Part shown: positions 57,865 to 64,000 of the stretch, in pieces | How positions within the stretch are numbered: the first letter of the stretch is position 1 | Layout of the letters: each line of letters begins with the position of its first letter | From: Neurospora crassa OR74A | Taxonomy: Eukaryota; Ascomycota; Sordariomycetes; Sordariales; Sordariaceae | Assembly (NCBI RefSeq): GCF_000182925.2 | Contig: NC_026507.1 | Span: 124,001 to 188,000 of the forward strand | Direction: 5' to 3' | Length of the DNA stretch: 64,000 nt | Position numbers and translations under genes: made by a program | Notes under the pieces: generated by a model | Told to the model about the DNA's origin: nothing | What the model saw: only the letters and a program-made list of their open reading frames with translations | Database searches by the model: none

Positions 57865-60800
57865 CTATTCCCTCTGCACCTCAATCCTCTCCACCAACTC
57901 CCCTCCTATCCTCGCAATCTCACTCAGGATAGCCTCCCTATTCACTTCCACCAGCTGTTCTTCTTCCTTCTCCTCCTTCTCCTCTCCATCTTTCTCATCA
58001 CCGCCAAGCTTCCTCTTACCCGCCGCCTTAACCGGCTTATAAGAAGTCCCCAAATTAACCTTCAACCCCCTCCTTCCGAGAGAAGGATTCCAAATCGCTC
58101 CCACGACCTTCTCCTCCTCCCTTCCTCTAAAGAACACCAGCGGCGCAGATGATCCAGAGCCATAAACCTGCTCGAGTCTTTCAAAGAAAGTATCAACAGG
58201 AGCAGAAGGCAAAGGCAATGGATCTTCACCCGCAGTTGCAGACAAATTCTTGTACTTGCTTCCGCTGCTAGACTTGGCAGCAGTAATTGACGTAAGCTCC
58301 TCGCTCGGGTAAACCTTGCTTACAGCCTTGATGGCCTTGGGGGAAAGGTGCAATAGGACATCATATTCCTTCGTACTGGGGACGAACAGCCGTCTAGCGT
58401 CCAGCTCGACGCCCTCTTCGCGAATAACGTGGCAGGCGGTCTTGGCGAGGGCAGTCATGCGTGCTGCGACGACTTTGCTGGGTTGCGCGATGCCGTTGAC
58501 GGTGGTGTAAGCGACGCCGGAAGATTCCTGCGCCGTGGCGACGAAGAGGACGGTGTGGTTCATGAGCGGATCGATCTTGCGCCAGGCTTCGAGACGGGTG
58601 GCGATGGCGGAGCGTTCGGACGATGGCATGTCGCTGTTGGTGTCGACGATGAGCGGCTCGGAGCGCCAGTCCCATCTGCTGACGAAGAGGAGGGCGCGGA
58701 GAAGGCCGACGGAAGGGGAGGAGGGTGCGTCCCAGGGGTAGGGGCTCAAGAAAGTCTGGAGGGCGACGAGTTCAATGAAGTCGGGGGTGAAGTGGGAGGC
58801 GAGTTTGTGTGAGGAGAACCAGTGTTTGAGCAGGCGGACGGTGGGCGAGAAGGCGGGGAAGCGGGTGGCGAAGGTGTTGATGGATTGAGTGTGCAGAGGG
58901 AGGTGGTAGTAGAGTCTGCGGAAGTTGGAGAGGAGCACGGAGGCTTGGTGGCGGTGGTGTTGGTCGATGGTCTTGTCGTGCGATTGGCGCGTGAGGAGGG
59001 CCTCTTCGAGGTCAGAGTGGATGCGCAGGCGGAAGGCAGGACCGGACTCGTAGACGATGTCGAGGTAGGCGAGGTTCTCGAGTTCCGTGTTGGTGGTGGT
59101 AGAGGACTCGAGACCGACGTAAGAGCGGACCTCGCCGGGCTTGGAACGCTCCAGGAGGTCGCCGATCATGCGCAGGAAGGCGATCTTGGTGCGTTGGATG
59201 GCCACGATGGATTCGGGCCACTTGCCGGAGGCTTCAAAGGAGATGACGCATTCCAGGGGGCGTGGGCCGGATTTGTTGACGGTCGAGAAGGGCACCTTGA
59301 CGGAGGCGTGTCGCAGTTCGGGGCAGATGGGGGCTATTTGCCTGACGTGCAGCGGCATGTCGTCCAAGTCGCGGATATCCTTCTCGAAGGAGGAAAAGGC
59401 CTTGCGAGCGGCGTTGAAGACGGAGGTGTCGGTCGGCTTGATAGGAATCAACTCGGTGAAGCCATCGCCGTGGAAGGTGAGCTCGTCCTCGAGGTAGCCA
59501 ACGCGAAGATGGAGCTTGAGGATGTAGCGCATAATTTCCTCGCAGAGGTCAAAGGGGGAGGTGGACGACCAGATCAAGGTCTCCCTGATAGAATCACCCT
59601 CGAACCGACGAAGTTCCGATTTCTCACCCCAGAACCGCTGGAACTTGGCGCATTCCTCCTTCTCCTCGTTGCTAGGTCCAGCGGCCGGACCGCGGTCGAC
59701 AGAGCGGGTCATGTTGGCGGCATTGAAGAGGACACCAATCTCGATTGTGTGGTTCTGCTTGGTGGAGGGTTTCTTGGTGAGATCCCAGGATGAGCTCTTG
59801 GGTAGTTGAATGTGAATCGACCGAGCCCTTTCACCTAGTTCTTCGTCCTGAAGAGCCCGCTTGAGAACCCTGTGCACCTTGTCGCTGTATTCCCATAGCC
59901 GTCCCCGGCAGTCAATCGGTTCTGTCTTGTCCTGCTTTCCATCGTAGTTGAGGTGGGCAATGAGGTCGTAGTTTTGCCAGGGGAGGTCGGCCTTGAGGAT
60001 GAAGGTAGGGGTAAACTGGTCGGCAGTGCTGTCGTTGAGAAGGCTCCTTGTCCACTTGGCGTGTTGGTGTAGCTTGGCCGCAGACCAGTTGCTCATCTTG
60101 AAGGCAACGTTCAAACCACGAACAGCGTCGAAGAGAACCGGACCAGTGGTTTCGGACTCGACGGTGGCAGTTCCCAAAACACACGGCTTCTCGGACAGGT
60201 TAGTAACAGACAAGAACTGGACCATGGCCTTGAACAACTGGGTGGCGCTCAGGGATGTAGACAAGGGCGCATGTCCCTTGGTGCTGTCGCCGCTTTGGAG
60301 CAGAAGGGCCAAAAGTACCGCCCATTCAAAGTGACCAAAACCACCGTCCGCCATATCGCTTCCCAGTCCTCGTTGTTGCAACCACACCCGACCCAGGATG
60401 CAAGCCTTCTTGAACGCGGCGCATTTCTTTTCGGTTTGTCGCAAGAGCTTCAAGTAGGGAAAGAAGCAGGACTCGGAAACAATCGTCGAGTTGTAGAAGG
60501 GCGTAGGCTTGGTCGCGGCCTTGGACTCGTCACCGCCAGCTTTGCGCACGAGGGTAGCGCCCAAGTGAAGCTTTGATTTGGGGAAGAAGTTGTCTGGGGC
60601 GCAAGGGATGATGCGCACTCTGTAGTCCAGCTGGCCCTCCTTTTTTTCTCCTTCCACCTTTGGTTTCAACGACAAAATGGGGGACAGGGTGTTCCCATTC
60701 AGGTATTCGTATGAAAGCTCTCCATCATCAGCCAGGTCCTTTTGTAGGGCAGCAGCCACAACACCGAGGAAGTAGGCTCTCTTGTAAAAGTATCGCAGGT

Positions 60801-61272
60801 CGAGGTAGTCCTTCTCTTGCAGAGTCTCGCCGGGGATCACAACCACCATATCCACAGCATGGCTCTTTTGGGCCTTGATCATGGTCTTGGACACATAGCT
60901 GCCGACAACGTTGAACTGGGAAGGCTTTGCGAAGGCGACCTTGTAGTTGGACTTGTCGGACGGGCGCGGCTCGGGGAACGGGATCGGGATCTTGTGTTTC
61001 TTTTCGAGTTTGGTGGCAGCCTCGGCGATCTGGAGGGCATCGTGGGCTTCGATGGCTTCGATGGAGCCCTTGATCTTGTGGAGGAGGGAGTCGACGCCTT
61101 CGAGGGCCGTGGCATAGTCGAGCTTCACTTCGTCGACGAGTTCTTCGGCTTCGAGGATGAATGCGCGGCCACGCGAGAGACCCGAGGAGGCAGCGGCGTC
61201 GATGTTGCCAACTGCGCTTTCACCGCCGCGTGAATGGCCAATCTTGCGTCGTTTTGCTGATCCGGGTTCCAT
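57865..61272 (-). CDS. utp22: Utp22/Nrap family rRNA-processing protein, 1135 aa
   Basis: The ATG at 61272 (MEPGSAKRRKIGHSRGG) is preferred. The open frame runs on upstream but without an ATG of normal context, and the basic KRRKIG start fits a nucleolar protein. The body matches the Nrap family along its length: KSNYKVAFAKPSQFNVVGSYVSKTMIKAQKSHAVDMVVVIP near residues 105-145, KDYLDLRYFYKRAYFLGVVA, and FSPTVRLLKHWFSSHKLASHF. The C-terminal 90 residues include a Lys/Glu-rich insert. Utp22 belongs to the UTP-C subcomplex of the small-subunit processome with Rrp7 and casein kinase 2, and is needed for 18S rRNA maturation in the nucleolus. The fold is a pair of catalytically dead nucleotidyltransferase modules. 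The length agrees with yeast (1237). Confidence 0.93.
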   Translation of the reverse strand: MEPGSAKRRKIGHSRGGESAVGNIDAAASSGLSRGRAFILEAEELVDEVKLDYATALEGVDSLLHKIKGSIEAIEAHDALQIAEAATKLEKKHKIPIPFPEPRPSDKSNYKVAFAKPSQFNVVGSYVSKTMIKAQKSHAVDMVVVIPGETLQEKDYLDLRYFYKRAYFLGVVAAALQKDLADDGELSYEYLNGNTLSPILSLKPKVEGEKKEGQLDYRVRIIPCAPDNFFPKSKLHLGATLVRKAGGDESKAATKPTPFYNSTIVSESCFFPYLKLLRQTEKKCAAFKKACILGRVWLQQRGLGSDMADGGFGHFEWAVLLALLLQSGDSTKGHAPLSTSLSATQLFKAMVQFLSVTNLSEKPCVLGTATVESETTGPVLFDAVRGLNVAFKMSNWSAAKLHQHAKWTRSLLNDSTADQFTPTFILKADLPWQNYDLIAHLNYDGKQDKTEPIDCRGRLWEYSDKVHRVLKRALQDEELGERARSIHIQLPKSSSWDLTKKPSTKQNHTIEIGVLFNAANMTRSVDRGPAAGPSNEEKEECAKFQRFWGEKSELRRFEGDSIRETLIWSSTSPFDLCEEIMRYILKLHLRVGYLEDELTFHGDGFTELIPIKPTDTSVFNAARKAFSSFEKDIRDLDDMPLHVRQIAPICPELRHASVKVPFSTVNKSGPRPLECVISFEASGKWPESIVAIQRTKIAFLRMIGDLLERSKPGEVRSYVGLESSTTTNTELENLAYLDIVYESGPAFRLRIHSDLEEALLTRQSHDKTIDQHHRHQASVLLSNFRRLYYHLPLHTQSINTFATRFPAFSPTVRLLKHWFSSHKLASHFTPDFIELVALQTFLSPYPWDAPSSPSVGLLRALLFVSRWDWRSEPLIVDTNSDMPSSERSAIATRLEAWRKIDPLMNHTVLFVATAQESSGVAYTTVNGIAQPSKVVAARMTALAKTACHVIREEGVELDARRLFVPSTKEYDVLLHLSPKAIKAVSKVYPSEELTSITAAKSSSGSKYKNLSATAGEDPLPLPSAPVDTFFERLEQVYGSGSSAPLVFFRGREEEKVVGAIWNPSLGRRGLKVNLGTSYKPVKAAGKRKLGGDEKDGEEKEEKEEEQLVEVNREAILSEIARIGGELVERIEVQRE

Positions 61273-61722
61273 TGTATGTGTGGCGGTGGTATAGGTATAT
61301 GATGGTGATGGTGGAGGAGGATGTCCTGGGAATGGAGACAGGAAATTGATAGTGACAAGACACTGAGAGAGAGAGCACTGAAAGCCAAACAACAGTGGAC
61401 CGAGCGTCGTCCCTCCAATTGAAGTTCTGCAAATTCGAGTCTCGTTCAAGTTTGCGACGGGAATTCCCAAATTTTTTGAGACTCTGGAGCTCCGATAAGA
61501 GATAAGAGGTCAATCCACAAACAGGGGCAGTGGAAGACCCGACAGGGGCAGTCGGGTGGGGCAATGTTGGTTGGTTGCCCCTGTGGGGTTCAACTGACAG
61601 ACAGTGAGCGCCCGGCCCTTATCTCAGAATCAGACCCTCTTTTTTAGGCATGGGCGGCCTGCGGCCGCTGGGAAAGTGCGCTGCGCGCACATCTGGCCCG
61701 TGCGCTGCGCGCCCGGGGTTCT
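61273..61722. other. Promoter side of utp22 and edge of the second repeat block
   Basis: Normal composition as far as 61720. Its last 70 bases are strikingly GC-rich. Confidence 0.6.
61676..61712. repeat. GC-rich direct repeat at the border of the RIP-mutated block
   Basis: GTGCGCTGCGCGC occurs at 61676-61688 and again at 61700-61712, next to GCGGCCTGCGGCCGC (61654-61668). Ten bases after the second copy the sequence turns AT-rich, so the repeat marks or lies at the end of the inserted DNA. Confidence 0.8.
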
Positions 61723-64000
61723 CAAAAAAAATAATAAATTGAAAGTTACTAAAGTTTCTAAATTGTGATCCGTGTACCCATTCTTTTAGTATACTTTCCG
61801 GTATTGAATAAGAACGCCTAAAAAAGAGGTTTGAATTCCCAATTAGACTAGAAGCGGATAGGGGAATTTATATTGATAAACTTCTAAGAAAGATAATATA
61901 GCGTTAAAATAAAACAATAGATTTAGGTTATACAAAAGATATGAGGAGAAAGAGTTCGTTGAGACGGATTTAATGGTATTATTAATTTTTTTCTACGACT
62001 ATTGAAAGTATTAATTATTATAGAAAATGTAAAAACTTTACGTAAGTCCGTATATTCAATGCCTAGTTAGCTATATATTACAGTACGGCTTTTTATCCCA
62101 ATACTATAAAACTTTGTAGGTATAGATATTATACGACTATTAATATAGTAGTATAGTTTTCTTTACTCTATAGTACGTTATTTTTTTTCCTTAATTTTTT
62201 CTATCCTCTATAGGTATTAATACTATAGATCCTAATTTCGATCCCTCCGTTGACCCCTAGCGTATATTGCGGGTAATAAAAGATATTATTAGTAATAGTA
62301 AAGACCCTCGAAAAGGCTAGGTTAAGGCGGTAGTACGGTTGGCGTACGAATAGAAGGATATAATATTAGTCGCAGTAATGGGCTACGGAAAAAGTATTGT
62401 CCTATATATATTTTTAGCTTTATATAATAAAATTACAATATAGATTATACTGTTAATTAAGTTTGGAGAAAGTTAATATAATAATATTATTACTAAAGTG
62501 CTAGATTTAAAGCTAGTATAGGTAAATAAAGATGTGACTTTAAAAGTAAGTATTCTGCCCTTTTTTACGAATCTTAAGTACCTTTATTAATTTATATATA
62601 GAACTGGGATATTTGGGACTAAATTTAATGCGGCGATTATACTTATATTCTATTGAGCCCGGAACTTACGATAAGTACGAAATTTAAGGCTGTATTGCGG
62701 TCCCTAGAATTCTATAAACGGATTAGTCTTTTCGCTATCGATAAATTATATTGCGTATTAGAATAGTGTGATTTTAGAAAGGAATTTTAGTACTTATATA
62801 CCTTACGACCTTTATTACCGAGAAGTATTCCCTGGTTCGGTTGTATAGCTACGCTAGCCGGAATTTATAAGGATTTTATTATTAAGAAGGCCGGTTTTGA
62901 TGCTAGAAACCTCGAAATTATTAGAACTTCCGTAGATAAACTAGAGATCTCTATTATTATTTAACCCCTTTTACGTAATTATTTTGGGGATTTCCGCCGT
63001 TTGCTCTTTCTTATAGAGGGTTATATATTATTAATTAGATAGGAAATACCTAAAATTATTATATATATCGATAATTGTAATAGTCTAGCGACGGTAAGAA
63101 ATATTATTATTAATTACTTATATAAATAGTATAGTTTTAGTAAGGATATAGGCTATAAAGTCGTACGGTTATATAATTCCTTAGTTCGTCTAATTAATAA
63201 GGATATTATATACTAAGATTTCGCTACTAAAGTTAGTACTGATTACTGTATATATTTGGTTACCGTCTCTTTAGGTATAGGTATGGATCTTCTTAACGTT
63301 ATTCGAGTGGTTTAGTTTGGAATGCCTTTTACTTTAAGTATCTTTAATATTTGGCAATATTTTAGAAGAGTAATACGAAAGCCGAGGGATGATAGTCTGT
63401 AGGGAAAAGTTTACTTTTTTGTACTATATTAGGCGTTTGATTATTTCGGTTTAAATAAGAAATAACTAAGAAGGCCGATATAAAGATAGTAATAGTAATA
63501 ACAGTTCCGCTAGCCGTATACGCTAAGAGTACTTAGTAGGTTTATAAATATTATTACAATAATTAATAATAATAAGAATAATAAGAGTAATAACGAGAGG
63601 AATAAAGGAGGCGAGGGACTTAGTGATGATAAGCTATTACTAAATTCTAATATAGAGTATTACTTATTGTATAAATTTACTTATAAAGTTAAATGGTCTA
63701 AGGTTGACGAGAAGGTTTGAAAAAAAACGGACCTACTTTTCTTAGAATTTTTTAATACCCCTTGCTTTCGAAAGGCTATCCTCGATTACCTTCAAGAGCC
63801 CTCCAATATAGATTTGGAATATAAGCGCCCTGTTCCTGATGGTCTTTGTTGTAACGGAGGTGGCTATACGCCGTTATTTGGGAGAATATTAGTAATATTA
63901 TTACGTAACTAGAATAAAGTATTCGATAAATTTTCGATTAGTATTTTAGCTGATATAGCCTTTAAATTTATTAATAATTGGTGTAGTAAGAAGGTATAGG
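61723..64000. repeat. Second RIP-mutated repeat block, cut by the right edge
   Basis: About 70% A+T with abundant TA dinucleotides and few CA, in contrast with the gene-rich DNA to its left. It contains the helicase remnant listed separately. The right end of the element is outside the window. I find no transposase or reverse transcriptase in the visible part. Confidence 0.8.
62240..63900 (+). pseudogene. RecQ-like helicase remnant, RIP-mutated
   Basis: The plus strand, with stops ignored, shows the helicase blocks in order. Walker A reads GYGKS at 62381-62395. The Walker B region reads FAIDKLYCV at 62731-62757, with the family's ID-E/DH altered. A PWFGCIATLAG block lies near 62836-62868. 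A motif VI-type block GIGMDLLNVIRVV starts at 63274. A Cys-containing tail (PCFRKAILDYLQEP, then CCNGGG) lies near 63760-63870. Walker A is in a different frame from the later blocks, so there is a frameshift or an intron between 62400 and 62730. All in-frame stops are TAG or TAA. The order and spacing fit RecQ-type helicases like those found next to fungal telomeres or in large mobile elements, but I cannot say which. Confidence 0.7.

Noticed and set aside
58822-59793. Plus-strand open frame of 323 codons inside utp22
   Set aside because: Antisense to conserved Nrap sequence; Gly/Glu/Val-rich shadow.

Overview
The window looks like a nuclear chromosome segment of a filamentous ascomycete, most likely Neurospora crassa or a very close relative. 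The reasons are short GT-AG introns with CTAAC-type branch sites, GC-rich genes next to extremely AT-rich blocks in which coding capacity has been destroyed by C-to-T and G-to-A transitions (the signature of repeat-induced point mutation, RIP), an intron-containing tRNA, and an Argonaute I recognise as QDE-2 of the quelling pathway. Ten protein genes are supported: nine complete and one cut by the left edge. There is one tRNA. Two RIP-mutated repeat blocks fill much of the rest.

Layout. 1-1358 is the 3' part of a fungal class I terpene synthase (ent-kaurene/copalyl type). 1598-1702 is a tRNA-Met(CAT) gene with an intron. 2531-3916 (-) encodes a four-helix membrane protein. After 4 kb with no supported gene, 7903-10980 (+) encodes a TCP11/Sok1-family protein. 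11987-28551 is a nested transposon. A pogo/Tigger-type DNA transposon with 25-bp terminal inverted repeats and a TA target duplication is split by a Ty3/gypsy LTR retrotransposon (13758-28126, minus strand, two 0.72-kb LTRs, ATAG target duplication). The block is broken by four 100-N assembly gaps and is heavily RIP-mutated, except for the outer edges.

The euchromatic part follows. 29993-31258 (+) is an NmrA-like dinucleotide-binding protein. 33176-34203 (-) is a predicted secreted protein. 35624-38691 (-) is an Lgl/Sro7 exocytosis protein. 39693-41828 (-) is a disordered protein with a C-terminal coiled coil. 43156-46125 (-) is qde-2, with two probable introns in its 5' leader. 50147-53702 (-) is the cleavage and polyadenylation factor Rna14. 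55379-56480 (+) is the histone chaperone Asf1, divergent from rna14. 57865-61272 (-) is the ribosome-biogenesis protein Utp22/Nrap. From about 61720 to the right edge a second RIP-mutated block carries a broken RecQ-like helicase.

The genes are unrelated housekeeping functions (mRNA 3' processing, chromatin assembly, rRNA processing, exocytosis), each with its own promoter, plus one RNA-silencing gene. Nothing suggests an operon-like system. The two genome-defence themes are that qde-2 lies between two blocks of RIP-inactivated mobile DNA and that the nested insertion can be reconstructed in time order. The least explained DNA is the stretch of about 3.8 kb between the retroelement's integrase and its 3' LTR (14490-18300), and the helicase-bearing repeat at the right edge.
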